From Ustilago trichophora (lineage: Eukaryota; Basidiomycota; Ustilaginomycetes; Ustilaginales; Ustilaginaceae): a DNA stretch of 64,000 nt. The stretch spans positions 496,001 through 560,000 of the forward strand of contig OOIN01000036.1 in NCBI GenBank assembly GCA_900323505.1. The letters run 5' to 3'. The translations under genes were made by a program, and so were the position numbers. A model generated the notes under the pieces. That model was not told where the DNA came from. It was given only the letters and a program-made list of their open reading frames with translations, and made no database searches. This document shows positions 29,901 through 39,400 of the stretch, piece after piece; within the stretch, counting starts at the first letter, position 1; every line of letters begins with the position of its first letter.

Positions 29901-31784
29901 GACGGCAGCGACAGCGAGAACGAAGCTCGGCACGACGACGATCTGCCGGACGAGCTCAAGGACGACAGCGATATACCCATGCACATCCTGCCCCTCTACT
30001 CGCTCCTCCCCTCCGAAAAGCAGATGCGCATCTTCGAAGAGCCTCCCGCTGACACGCGTCTCGTAGTCGTCGCCACCAACGTCGCTGAAACATCGCTCAC
30101 CATCCCTAACATCCGCTACGTCATCGACTGCGGTCGATCCAAAGAACGCAAATACGATTTGATCAGCGGTGTCCAGTCGTATCAAGTGTCGTGGATCAGC
30201 AAAGCTTCTGCATCGCAGCGTGCCGGTCGTGCCGGTCGTACGGGTCCAGGTCACTGCTACCGCCTATACTCGTCTGCAGTGTACGAGGACCACTTCACAC
30301 AGTTCTCCAGTCCAGAGATTCTTCGGACCCCCGTGGATGGTCTGGTGCTTTCGATGAAGGCGATGAACATCGACAATGTGGCCAACTTCCCCTTCCCAAC
30401 CCCTCCCGATCGCGTGGCGCTCAAGAAGGCCGAGCAGATCCTCACTCACTTGGGCGCGCTCGAGGCTCCTGCGGTGGCATCTGTCAGCATCGGAAAGAAC
30501 AAGCGCAAGCTCAACCACGCCCAAGTCACACAACTTGGCCGCACCATGACGCTCTTCCCCGTCTCGCCTCGATACGGTAAGATGCTGGCTCAAGGGCAGC
30601 AGCACGGATGTCTGCCCTACATCGTTGCCATGGTAGCCGCGCTCAGCATCGGCGATCCGTTCATCCGTGAACAGCTCATCGAGGAAGAGTATGGCGATCG
30701 ACGAGCCAAAGGCAACTCCAACGATGATGACGAGGATCGAGAGGAAGGAGACGACTACGACCGAGCCTTTGGCAAGATGGACGGCGATTCGGAGCTCAAC
30801 TCCGAGCTTCAGAACGTCACCAATGGCGAGACACTTGACAAAGAACGACGCAAAGCTCGCCGAGCCAAGTACTTTGCCACGATGCGCAAGTTCGAAGCCC
30901 TCGGTGCCGGACTTTCGGATACATTCCGACTGCTGAGTGTCGTCGGGGCGTACGAGTATTCTGGAGGCAGCGTCACGTTCTGCGACAAGAACTTCTTGAG
31001 ACCTAAAGCGATGGAAGAGATCCACAAGCTGCGTGCGCAACTGTGCAGTCTGATCTCGTCGACTTTCCCAGATCTCTCCTCTGCGCTTTCCAACCCGAAG
31101 CTGGCTCCACCCAACGAGACTCAGTTGAAGGTGATTCGTCAGCTCATCGCCTCTGCTTACATTGACCAGGTCGCAGTTCGCGCGGATCTCATCTCCAACG
31201 AAAGCGTAGTCTCGAGCTCTACGGTAAACCCTGACGAGCGTACCAATCAAATGCTCTACCGTCTGCGAACCAAAGGAGGCGGAGACCGGATGCAATCCAC
31301 CCGAGGAGTGCCTTACAAAGCCATGGGAGTACCCGGCTTTGCATTCATCCATCCAACCTCGTCCTTCTACCACACCACCCCACCGAGTTGGATCGTCTTC
31401 TCCGAGGTGCAGAAGAGCAACTCGAAATTCGCCAAGGTTGGAACGGAGGAGGAAGAGTCGAGGGAGACGGTGTGGTTGAAGACTCTGACCAAGATCAATC
31501 CGGTCTGGCTGGCAAGTTTGGGCAAAGCGCTGTGTAGTTTTTCGAAACCTACGCCTGTGAATGCCGCGGGGACGGGAGAGTTGGATAGGCTCAAGGCGAA
31601 CGTGTTGGCGATGAAGAGTGGGGAGAGGAAGGCAGGCGAGGAGGTGAGGGATGTGTTGGTGACACCGACATATGCGGTGGGGAGTGAGAATGATGGATTG
31701 GCGGGTGGGTTGGGTTGGCAGTTGCCTGCTATCAAGGCGAAGCAGAGGTTTGTGGAGGGTAGATGGGTGCTGATTCTTCCCTAA
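26931..31784 (+). CDS. ECM16: DEAH-box RNA helicase Ecm16/Dhr1 (DHX37)
   Basis: A 1617-residue nucleolar helicase; the yeast and human homologues release U3 snoRNA from pre-18S rRNA. The N-terminus has the family-typical SKKRKRLDAYIASRLKKEER and LAQTSAEVDRTTLKSAATLG motifs. Several acidic stretches (390-500) follow. Helicase core: motif I GETGSGKT (residue ~676), motif Ia TQPRRVAAVSMAQRV, motif II DEAH (~777), motif III SAT (IIMSATLRV), motif V NVAETSLTIPNIRYVID and motif VI QRAGRAGRTGPGHCYRLY. An acidic insertion of about 110 residues lies between motifs III/IV and the LPLYSLLPSEKQMRIF segment; this insertion is present but shorter in yeast. The HA2 and OB-fold regions and the C-terminal domain to FVEGRWVLILP complete it. 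It is longer than yeast Ecm16 (1267 residues) because of acidic and Ser-rich insertions. Confidence 0.95.
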   Translation: MKKPVKERYNAKARRSSVGGSSHKNKRSLRQREADAYDSNAQLIVPGSDEDLRKKQAEQQRKQLLEASGQDASAPMSSKKRKRLDAYIASRLKKEERVKIMQKLAQTSAEVDRTTLKSAATLGTGRAKTMEERIDTAGQKSDRGGKRRRRTMNGAAMQIEEDDDDADLDDMEARQDYHDDEDEAEFTPPEHIEEDGQDHGPVGEVEEDPVRRARIIAAASLFDKSKPTTASTPAPVPGSALASALGSALAKDANGNPVMPAMRKRTKKPKAARVNAATRLQQPPESDSSFDSSESETESAPASASASTSRLALANTDDRDLIGPAPRASLSRKNQEKRLALVQAADVKGKRKAPASGPGWDQEDSDQERTASKPINADELDEDMEDRDDDEDDSDLGSEEPDTDEDEEAIFLEAMRRRGLLPPGVSSIDDSQSASFVSGSSAGPSHSKAKADARQDDGEQADADKDGDTDSESDDESGSDDEDEDSDDNEDDEEDEEDTEEYRSRRRGIGTTKRSSGFKDWARAALGIGGSASTAPKDESAEGAEAKDGADDDTAYNLEPVGGFKIKVGDIMPKDGVARGPLGRDEENARERSAFAAKHYAELEAAVASDEGQDESTARDASTSKAPSGTSPKVLTHVEVQRSEQLTVARLRLPVVHEEDTIVRTIMENAVTVICGETGSGKTTQVPQFLYEAAFGSKGSLNPGMIGVTQPRRVAAVSMAQRVASELSLPADRVSHQIRYDATVSADTAIKFMTDGVLLRELATDFLLTKYSAIMVDEAHERSINTDVLIGVLSRVVRLREKRWLEGLPDARPLRLIIMSATLRVSDFTENTTLFPVPPPVINIGARQHPVTVHFNRKTVQDYITESVKKATKIHARLPPGGILIFLTGQQEITTVCKKLEKRFGRKAIAQKEKDRERVQGRFKHRRGDDDDDEEVEQDSSARDKITARDGDVEAEEVDLGMDRDLAADVDDGAMADADDPDALDTDDEADGSDSENEARHDDDLPDELKDDSDIPMHILPLYSLLPSEKQMRIFEEPPADTRLVVVATNVAETSLTIPNIRYVIDCGRSKERKYDLISGVQSYQVSWISKASASQRAGRAGRTGPGHCYRLYSSAVYEDHFTQFSSPEILRTPVDGLVLSMKAMNIDNVANFPFPTPPDRVALKKAEQILTHLGALEAPAVASVSIGKNKRKLNHAQVTQLGRTMTLFPVSPRYGKMLAQGQQHGCLPYIVAMVAALSIGDPFIREQLIEEEYGDRRAKGNSNDDDEDREEGDDYDRAFGKMDGDSELNSELQNVTNGETLDKERRKARRAKYFATMRKFEALGAGLSDTFRLLSVVGAYEYSGGSVTFCDKNFLRPKAMEEIHKLRAQLCSLISSTFPDLSSALSNPKLAPPNETQLKVIRQLIASAYIDQVAVRADLISNESVVSSSTVNPDERTNQMLYRLRTKGGGDRMQSTRGVPYKAMGVPGFAFIHPTSSFYHTTPPSWIVFSEVQKSNSKFAKVGTEEEESRETVWLKTLTKINPVWLASLGKALCSFSKPTPVNAAGTGELDRLKANVLAMKSGERKAGEEVRDVLVTPTYAVGSENDGLAGGLGWQLPAIKAKQRFVEGRWVLILP

Positions 31785-31876
31785 AACTGCGGCCTACTTT
31801 TTTGTGATGCAGTCAGTAGTGATGCAATGCGTACATGCTGTACTCTGTTTCGATTTCGTTTTGATTGGTGAAGAGT

Positions 31877-32428
31877 TCACATTCTCGATTCTTCCACCCA
31901 TTCCTCGGGCTGTTTGCCTTGGATCACCTCCAACCCTTCCTCGTCGAACTTGACATTCTCTTCATGACCCATCGCCTTTCCGATGAACTTTGTATGCGAG
32001 CCGTACGCCAACAGCGCGTCCGTCACCGGATGACGAACTTCCATCCTGGTGAAGGCCAAAGTTTTGCCCATGCTGATCACTTCGCCCATGACGTTCACCG
32101 TGTCACCTTTGCCACCTGCCGATTTGACGTATGTCGTGTTGATATCGGTGCTTACACCGGTAGAGTAGAGACCCTTGGAGGCTATTGCTAGGGAACCCAT
32201 CGTGTCTGTTAGTGTGGCGACACAGCCTCCATGAAGTGTTCCGAGACGGTTGAGGTTGTGCGGGCCAATGAGGAATGTGCCGTGGATGCGGCCTGGGATG
32301 GCATTATGAATTCGAAGAGTCGAGATGGTGACGGAATCGTGACCAGAATGCGATTGGAATCCTCGTGTGATCCGCTGGACAAAGCGAAGACATGCGCTTG
32401 GTTGAGTGATTGTCATAGTTGCCCCCAT
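31877..32428 (-). CDS. Hotdog-fold acyl-CoA thioesterase (ACOT13/PaaI-like)
   Basis: A 183-residue protein with a single hotdog domain. The core motif LGTLHGGCVATLTDTMGSLA carries the HGG turn and the Asp expected to activate water. It is followed by ISTDINTTYV-like strand residues (VSTDINTTYVKSAGGKGD) and LAFTRMEVRHPVTDALLAYG. This matches the 4HBT/THEM2 (ACOT13) type that hydrolyses medium- to long-chain acyl-CoAs. The ~45 residues before the domain are basic and Ser-rich (CLRFVQRITRGFQSHSGH), compatible with mitochondrial import, as for human ACOT13. Start: ATG at 32428 or the in-frame ATG at 32416 (MTITQPS). It converges on ECM16 with only ~90 bp between the stop codons. Confidence 0.88.
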   Translation of the reverse strand: MGATMTITQPSACLRFVQRITRGFQSHSGHDSVTISTLRIHNAIPGRIHGTFLIGPHNLNRLGTLHGGCVATLTDTMGSLAIASKGLYSTGVSTDINTTYVKSAGGKGDTVNVMGEVISMGKTLAFTRMEVRHPVTDALLAYGSHTKFIGKAMGHEENVKFDEEGLEVIQGKQPEEWVEESRM

Positions 32429-32626
32429 GAATCCAGGACACTCGATATGTGTCAGTCGAAAATGGCGTTGGTATAGACAGTGGAGGATGAAAGTGTGAGG
32501 GCCGGTGAGAGCACAGATCAGGGTCTCAAAAGATGGTGTTGGACAATCTCCGCAATTCGGCTAAACACGATTCCCGTTGTTGATCCCTTCTTCTCGTCCG
32601 AAAATCGACTCTCGTCTCAAAAAAAA

Positions 32627-32657
32627 AAATAAAATAAAATAAAATAAAATAAAATAA
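32627..32657. repeat. (AAAAT)n microsatellite
   Basis: About six AAAAT pentamers preceded by an A-run, about 200-230 bp upstream of the thioesterase start codon. Confidence 0.9.
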
Positions 32658-33529
32658 ATAGCAGCCAGAATAAAGGCTCTGAAACACGGACAAAAGCGAA
32701 GCTGTACAGTAGAAAGGCGGAAAGTAGAGTTGGTAGGTGCGGGGACGGTTTTTTGGTTGGCCGCACCTTGCAGCCGCATCTATGAAATCGACGTGGGGGA
32801 AGAGGGACACATTCACCTTTTGGTGTACGTAGCTACTCTTACAGATCAGTGACGATTTTCGTCATGCGTCTTGTGATATGATATGATAGGGACGGTCCGA
32901 GAAGAGAGCGAGGCGGCATTGGTGGTACGAGGGCGGTGCAAACGTGGTACAAACGTGGTATAAAGGTGGTTCAATGGATGGTGGAAGAATGGGTATCCTC
33001 TGATTGTGTTGCTTCTTTGTTCACTCGGGACCCACCCTTTTGGCGTAGTGGATGAGTGGATGATGAGAATAGGCCCCTCCCCGACTCGTGTGAGGTCAGG
33101 ATCTGAACACACAACGTCTCATGTTGTCGTGTCGAGTTGATATGATACAGGTAGGAGAAAGGTGTGCCTAGTGTAGTGCCCGGATCGGTCAACGCCCGGC
33201 TGTCCATTTCTTCCCCCCACTGCCATGGGACAGAAAATGTGGATGGATGGTTGCTGCAAGGTTGCAGCCCCAAAAGGAAAATAAAGGCGCTGCTGCGTGG
33301 CACTGCGGAATGAGAGCGGCAAGGTGGGAATATGTTGTACACACCAAAACAGAAAGGTGATGGCTCGGCTGCTGAATAAAGAGGGGCGTGTGAGGTATTC
33401 TTTCTCTCCCCTCCCCCACTCTGCGGCCTCTTGCGGGGCGTGCGCTTTTACCCCACTCTTTGTCGCGATGAATTCCCGATACGTTCTCTCTCGCGCACGC
33501 CTTCCTCTCTCCTCCCCCGCGTTCAATTG

Positions 33530-33536
33530 TATATAG
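33530..33536 (+). promoter_or_regulatory. TATA-like box of the aldolase gene
   Basis: TATATAG lies 124-130 bp upstream of the start codon at 33660 and is followed by a CT-rich leader. This is a plausible core promoter element. Confidence 0.5.
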
Positions 33537-33659
33537 CTACCTCCCTCTTGGAACCCCATCTCTTAGCCCCCTTTCCCTCCTTTTCTCTTCCTTTAGGAAC
33601 ACCATCGTACACCATCACCCCTTACAGTGACCCCTCCTCGCAACAAAATCGCAGCAAAA

Positions 33660-34661
33660 ATGACGCAGACAACAAACGGCCATCAACCTACTCCACTCCA
33701 CGCCGGTGTCTGGACCCCGCTCGCAACCCCCTTTGACACCAACGAAGAGATCGATTTCGCCGCATGGAAGACCCATGTCCTCCGACTTGCCTCTTCCGGC
33801 TCTGGTCTCGTCATCATGGGCACCAACGGTGAAGCCATCCATCTCAACTCGAACGAGCGTTTCGAACTCGTCTCGAGCGCCCGTCAGTATCTCTCTGAAG
33901 CCGGACTCTCTTCCACCCAGATCATTGCCGGAACTGGCGTCGGCTCCGTCAAGGAGACTATCGCCAACTGTGTCGACGCTGCTCGGGCAGGTGCAGATGC
34001 AGCTATCGTCATTCTTCCCGGTTACTTTGCCGGTGGATTGGGAAAGGATCGCGCTGCGATGGTGCAGTTCTTCACCGCTGTTGCGGATAAGAGCCCCATC
34101 CCGGTCATGGTGTACAACTTCCCTGCTTGCGTAGGGGGCATCGATCTCGATAGCGATCTGATCATTGAGATTTCTCAACACCCCAACATCTGCGGTGCCA
34201 AACTCACCTGTGCTAGCATCGGAAAGGGTGGCAGGATCGCAAAGGCGATCCAGCGACCAGGATTCCACGTCTGGACCGGTTTTGCAGACATCATCGTGCC
34301 TGCCGCCATGGCTGGGTTCAACGGCGTCATCGCCGGATCCGGCAACATCATCCCTAGAACGTTGGTCAAGCTCTACGAGTTGACAAAGCAAGCCGTTGAC
34401 GAGAAGGACTGGGAGAAGTTGCAGCAGGCTCAAAAGTTGCAGGAGGTCGTAAGCCAGGCTGATTGGGTCCTCTTCAAGGCGGGTATTCCAGGCACCAAGT
34501 GCGCTCTGCAGAGATGGTACTATCCCGTGGGAGTCTGCAGGATGCCTCTGCAGCCAGCATCCAAGGAAGTTATGGCCATGTTGGAGAAGGAACTCGTCGA
34601 GGCACTGAAGATCGAACGATCCTTGGAGGAGGCTGCTGGTGTTACCCCGGCCAAGGCTTAG
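33660..34661 (+). CDS. Dihydrodipicolinate-synthase-family aldolase (class I, pyruvate type)
   Basis: A 333-residue (beta/alpha)8 lyase of the DapA/NAL superfamily. It has the GTNGEAIHLNSNER motif (family GTTGE...L...ER), the catalytic Tyr152 in PVMVYNFPA and the Schiff-base Lys181 in NICGAKLTCASIGK. Fungi make lysine by the alpha-aminoadipate route, so a true dihydrodipicolinate synthase is unlikely. Candidates are 4-hydroxy-2-oxoglutarate aldolase or a 2-keto-3-deoxy sugar-acid aldolase such as those of galacturonate or rhamnose catabolism. The GAKLTC context recalls fungal sugar-acid aldolases, but this is from memory and tentative. The ATG at 33660 has a good AAAA context (GCAAAAATGA); the frame upstream lacks an ATG. 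The C-terminus is AGVTPAKA. Confidence 0.88.
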   Translation: MTQTTNGHQPTPLHAGVWTPLATPFDTNEEIDFAAWKTHVLRLASSGSGLVIMGTNGEAIHLNSNERFELVSSARQYLSEAGLSSTQIIAGTGVGSVKETIANCVDAARAGADAAIVILPGYFAGGLGKDRAAMVQFFTAVADKSPIPVMVYNFPACVGGIDLDSDLIIEISQHPNICGAKLTCASIGKGGRIAKAIQRPGFHVWTGFADIIVPAAMAGFNGVIAGSGNIIPRTLVKLYELTKQAVDEKDWEKLQQAQKLQEVVSQADWVLFKAGIPGTKCALQRWYYPVGVCRMPLQPASKEVMAMLEKELVEALKIERSLEEAAGVTPAKA

Positions 34662-34848
34662 GCAGCCTTTTCCCCATTTTTATATATATCAAGTTATCAT
34701 CAGGCTCGTTCCGGTTGGGAACTAAGGATCATTAGACAGTATCAGGCCCTTTTAATTGTTGTGTGTGTTTGCCTGTTGGTCGAGTCGACGTTGCCCGACC
34801 GCATGATGATGGGTAGTGTACAAATGAGTTGTCGCTGTCGATCGCTCG

Positions 34849-35994
34849 CTACTGTCCCAGTCGAGACCAAACCTCGGATGCCAGATCAAGGAATGCAGCA
34901 CGTATATGATTTGGTTGCTGTTCTCCTTCCACCGCCCCGCTCTCGAACGTCGGCAGCGTCTCCCGCAACGTAGCAGGGATTCCCTGGTCTCCACCCTCGC
35001 TCAGTTGCGGCTGCAACGGAATTCTCGCTAGTACCTCCAACCCCTGCTTCTCTGCGTATCTCTCCACCGCCGTCGCCTTGCCAAACAGCTCAAAAGCCTT
35101 TCCAGTATCCGGGCTGATAAAGTGGCTCATATTCAGCACCAGCCCTGCGACCGGCACATTGGTCTTTCTAAACATGCTTACGCCTTTCTTCGCGTCGAGC
35201 AGGGCGACTTCCTGCGGAGTGGTCACCACTACCGCTGTGTCCACTTTGACAAGCTGTGCCAGGGACAGCGCGACATCACCGGTGCCGGGAGGCATGTCGA
35301 TCACGAGGACGTCCAGTGGCGTGTTGCTCTTCTCATCCAGTTCTTCAGGCGAAGATGGAATGGGAGCGTGAGGATTTAGCCGCCAATCGACATCGAAGAG
35401 TAGCTGCTGAGTGGCTTTCATCACCATCATCCCTCTCCATGCCACTACTCTTTCTTCGTCTTCGGATGTATTGTTACCGAGAAGAAAGCCCATCGACATG
35501 CAGCTGACGCCGTGATTCTTGAGAGGTATCAAGCCACCGTAGGATGTCAGTTCTGGCTCACCCATACCTTCGAGTCCCATAAGCTTGGGTACGCTTGGAC
35601 CGAAGATATCCAGGTCTAAGAGACCGACTCGAGGCTTTGTACCAGATGAGGAAGAGGGTTGTCGGGTGAGCGAGAGTGCGACGGCGAGGTTGGCAGAGAT
35701 GGTGGACTTTCCAACACCACCTTTGCCAGAGGAGACGCAGACGATCTGCTTGACATTTGGAATACGACGTGGTTGCGGAGGCCCAGTGCCTCGACGGGGT
35801 ATGGTAGGAGGGATGCGCTGGTTGTTGCGAGGGAGGCCGAGAGGATTCTCGTGAGAGCGACAGGTGCTGGTCGAGGTGAAGGTGCGGCGTGATGGTGCGG
35901 CGAGGGGCAGGGCCGTCCTTGGAAGCAGAGGCAGCATGGATAAAGAGCAGGAAGCTATACGAGGCAGCTCTCGCAGAGCTCTGTTCGCCGACAT
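34849..35994 (-). CDS. IND1: Ind1/NUBPL-like mitochondrial Mrp-family P-loop NTPase lacking CPxC
   Basis: A 381-residue protein of the Mrp/Nbp35 group. The N-terminus (LPRTALPLAAPSRRTFTSTSTCR) is Arg/Ser-rich without acidic residues and reads as a mitochondrial presequence. The deviant Walker A is CVSSGKGGVGKSTISANLA (residue ~90). Further family motifs are LDLDIFGPSVPKLMGL, CMSMGFLLGN, WRGMMVMKATQQLL, LDVLVIDMPPGTGDVALSL and VVVTTPQEVALLDAKKGVSMF. Ind1 delivers a [4Fe-4S] cluster to respiratory complex I. Where the family has NMSxFxCPxC, this protein reads NMSHFISPDTGKAFELFG, so both cluster-binding cysteines are replaced with unchanged spacing. The reading frame is intact there and no splice site explains it. 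It could be a cluster-free paralogue instead of true Ind1. Confidence 0.85.
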   Translation of the reverse strand: MSANRALRELPRIASCSLSMLPLLPRTALPLAAPSRRTFTSTSTCRSHENPLGLPRNNQRIPPTIPRRGTGPPQPRRIPNVKQIVCVSSGKGGVGKSTISANLAVALSLTRQPSSSSGTKPRVGLLDLDIFGPSVPKLMGLEGMGEPELTSYGGLIPLKNHGVSCMSMGFLLGNNTSEDEERVVAWRGMMVMKATQQLLFDVDWRLNPHAPIPSSPEELDEKSNTPLDVLVIDMPPGTGDVALSLAQLVKVDTAVVVTTPQEVALLDAKKGVSMFRKTNVPVAGLVLNMSHFISPDTGKAFELFGKATAVERYAEKQGLEVLARIPLQPQLSEGGDQGIPATLRETLPTFESGAVEGEQQPNHIRAAFLDLASEVWSRLGQ

Positions 35995-36411
35995 GCTGGA
36001 TAGCCGCCACTTGATCTGTATCCAAAGGAAAGGTTGATGGAGGTCGAAGGAGAAAGGACGGAAATGCGGAAGAGGGAGAAGAAACAGGGTTCAAGGTCGA
36101 TCCCGATTGCCGAACCTTTTTTTTGGTGGGCTCAGCCTCCACATTCTCCAAGCTGCTCGAGCCACGACACTACGAGGACCTCCTGCACGCTTGCACCTGC
36201 TTCTAGGCTCGATTCACTCCGTCCATCCATATCTCACACAGCCAAACCCGTACGACACCATCATAGACGCCCACTCTCTTGCCCGATCAACAAGGGTGCT
36301 TGCATGGTCCTATAGAAGAGGTACAGCCGAACAGTGATGAAGGCTGCATCGACGGAAGGACTCTAAACCCATGGCTGCTGCTCTATCTACTCCTGTCATC
36401 AGGCTTTCAGC
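35995..36411. promoter_or_regulatory. Divergent promoter shared by the Ind1-like gene and DNA ligase I
   Basis: 417 bp separate the two divergent start codons. The region must hold both promoters and leaders. An upstream ATG at 36371 lies in the ligase leader, out of frame with the ligase. Confidence 0.5.
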
Positions 36412-39400
36412 ATGGCGCCCAAGAAGCGCCCAAATGGGACATCGCAACCTTCAACACCGACAAAGAGGCCAAAATCTGGACAGCAATCAGCTCTCACCTC
36501 TTTCTTCACGAGCCCCTCGACAGCATCCACTGCAACGTTCACAGCTGCTGAGCCAACCTCACCGACGTTCAGCACAGCAAAAGCGAAGCGGAAGGCGATC
36601 ATCGTGAACATAGATGGAAGCGATGGACCAGACACCAAGACCAAGGGTGCCACATCCCAGGAGGAGGATGACGCCGCCTTTGCGGTGCAGCTAGCAGCCC
36701 AGGAGGCAGGCATGTCTGCCGACGATTACAAGGCACGGATGCAGGGCGATGAGGATCTCGCTAAACGTCTTCACTTGGAGTGGTCCGGAGAGAACGAAGA
36801 GACTGTGAAGCAAGCTAGGAAAAGCGAAGAGGCTGGTCCATCTTCCTCGACACGCAACGTGTCACCTCCAGCAGCGCCTTCTACCCCAAGCAAGAAGCCA
36901 CCTGCTGCATCGAAGCCCGTCGATCTAGAGGCTTTAGATGCAGCAATACAGGCCATTCCGCTCGGCGATGACATCTTTGCTTTCGACCCACAGGCCATCG
37001 GCACATCATCATGGCCCACGATCGTCGGAAAGGACGGCACTCTGGCACCAACGACGCCCTATGCCCTTCTGACGCACGCCTTCGTTCTCATCACGGCCAC
37101 ACGGTCCCGCCTCGCCATCACTACGCTGCTCACCAACCTGCTTCGAACAGTGCGAGCGCACGATCCAGACTCACTTCTACCGACAGTTTACCTGGTCAGC
37201 AATCACATCGCACCTCCGTATGACGGTGTCGAGCTCGGTCTGGGCGGGTCGATCATCAATAAAGCCATCAAGTCGGTCACGGGAAAGTCGGCTCGCTTCA
37301 TGAAGCAGGTGTGGGACAAGACAGGCGATCCTGGTGATGTGGCATACGAGGCCAAGAAGGACGTCAAGGCTCTTGTTCGTCCTGCTCCGATCACGGTGCA
37401 ACGGCTGTTCTCGAACTTGCATAGCATTGCCAGGCTCAGCGGACAGGGGAGCGCCAATCAGAAGCTGGGCTACGTCACCAAGCTGCTCGTTGCTAGCCGG
37501 GGTGAGGAGACTCGCTTCCTTGTACGAACGTTCATCAGCCATCTACGCATCCAGGCAGTACGTACTACAATTGCCACCGCTCTAGCACGGACTTTTGCTC
37601 TGGTAGAAGAGTCGATGCCGCTCATCGAGCCAAACAATCCAAAGGAGAAAGAACGAGCAGCGCTACTGCTGGTCCACCCTCATGAGCGCAAAGGCATCCT
37701 CGCCAATGCAACGAAGCCGAAAGAGCGCCAAGACCCTCAGCGCCTCGCACTGATGGAACGTCTGGCAAGAGCTGAGAAGCTAGTCCGGGAAGTGCGCGCT
37801 CGCCATCCAAACTTTGGCGTCATCGTCCCGTCTCTGCTACATTATGGGTTGGTAGGCTTGTCAGAACATGTTCCGCTGCGCATCGGCACACCTATCTCGC
37901 CAATGCTGGGATCCATCACGCGCTCGTTGGGCGCCATGCATGAGAAGCTGGGGCCGAGGGCGTTTGTGTCCGAATTCAAATACGACGGACAGCGGTGTCA
38001 GATCCACGCTATCTACGTTCCGAGAAGCGCTGGGCCGGAGGCGAGGAGGAGCGTCAGAGACGAGACCTCGTCGAAGAGCGGCAAATGGGTCGGGAAGGAC
38101 GGTGAGATCTACGTCAGACTGCTCTCAAGGCACCTGGAGGAAATGTCGGAGAAGTACCCGGACATCACCGACATGGTGCCGATATTGATGGGACAGGAGA
38201 GTGAGGCGGATGCCAGGTTCGGGACGAGTGCCTTTGCTGGAGCGTCGACATCCAAAACGAGGAGCGACTCAAAATCTTTGGCGGGGGACCATGGAGCAAC
38301 AAAGATGGAGGAACAGGACACTGCTGTCGATGAACGCAAGCGGCAGCCCATCACCTCATTCATCATGGACGCCGAAGTCGTGGCGATGGACCTGGATGGT
38401 CGACTTTTGCCATTCCAGACACTTGCCAATCGCAGCCGGAAGGACGTCATTCTGCACGACATCAAGGTCAAAGTGGGTGTTTTTGCCTTTGATCTGATGT
38501 ACCTGGACGGAGAGTCGTTGCTCAAGTCGTCGTTCCGAACGAGACGGAACCTTTTGCACACGCGCTTTCTGCCTTTGTCGCCTCAGAGCCCACTGATTGC
38601 TCGCTTTGCGCATGTACGGTCATGCGAGAGTACGGATCCGGACGACGTAGCACGCTTCTTCACCCAGGCGCAGGAACACAAATGCGAAGGCATCATGGTC
38701 AAGTCTCTCGATCATCACTGGGAAGCGCCGCCAGAGACCAAAGATGGCAATCATCACAGTGTCGGCGAAGATCAAGTTGGAGATGGAGAAGATTCAGGTC
38801 GACTGCAGAAGCTCGCTGATGTAGTCGACGACGATTTAGCGATGGACAACGAGGATGAAGCGATGCGGACGCTGGACGACGCCGGAAGAAGGAAGCGCAT
38901 CGGCGCTGCAGATGCAGATGCAACGCTGATACCCGCAGAGATAGGCAAGGGTGTCAATGGGCGTGGAAAAGCGCTGCTTTCCACCTATGAGCCAGACAAG
39001 CGGTGCGAATCCTGGCTCAAAGTCAAAAAGGACTATGTCGACGGGCTTGGCGATTCGCTTGATCTGGTTCCTATCGGCGCATGGCACGGCATGGGACGAA
39101 AAGCGACGTGGTGGTCGCCGATGCTGCTGGCCCTTTACGATCCCACAACGGGGGTGCTGCAAGCGGTGTGCAAGTGTATCTCGGGTTTCACGGATGCCTT
39201 CTACAAGGATCTCAATGTGCGTTACGCTGAAGGATCCGACACATGCGTGCCAGCACGGTACGGTGAACCTTCACCGTTCGGAATCGAGCTCGAGACCGGC
39301 AATCTTTGGCCAGACGTCTGGTGGAAGCCGAGCGAGGTTTGGGAGATCAGAGGTGCAGATGTGACCATCAGCCCCAATTACACAGCAGCGATCGGGCTGG

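Larger units (their letters stand above)
32429..33659. other. Intergenic region upstream of the thioesterase and the aldolase
   Basis: About 1.2 kb between divergently transcribed genes. It contains an (AAAAT)n array near 32627-32657 and a TATA-like box at 33530-33536 for the aldolase. Minus-strand frames at 32850-33560 have no recognisable domain. I see no gene. Confidence 0.5.
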
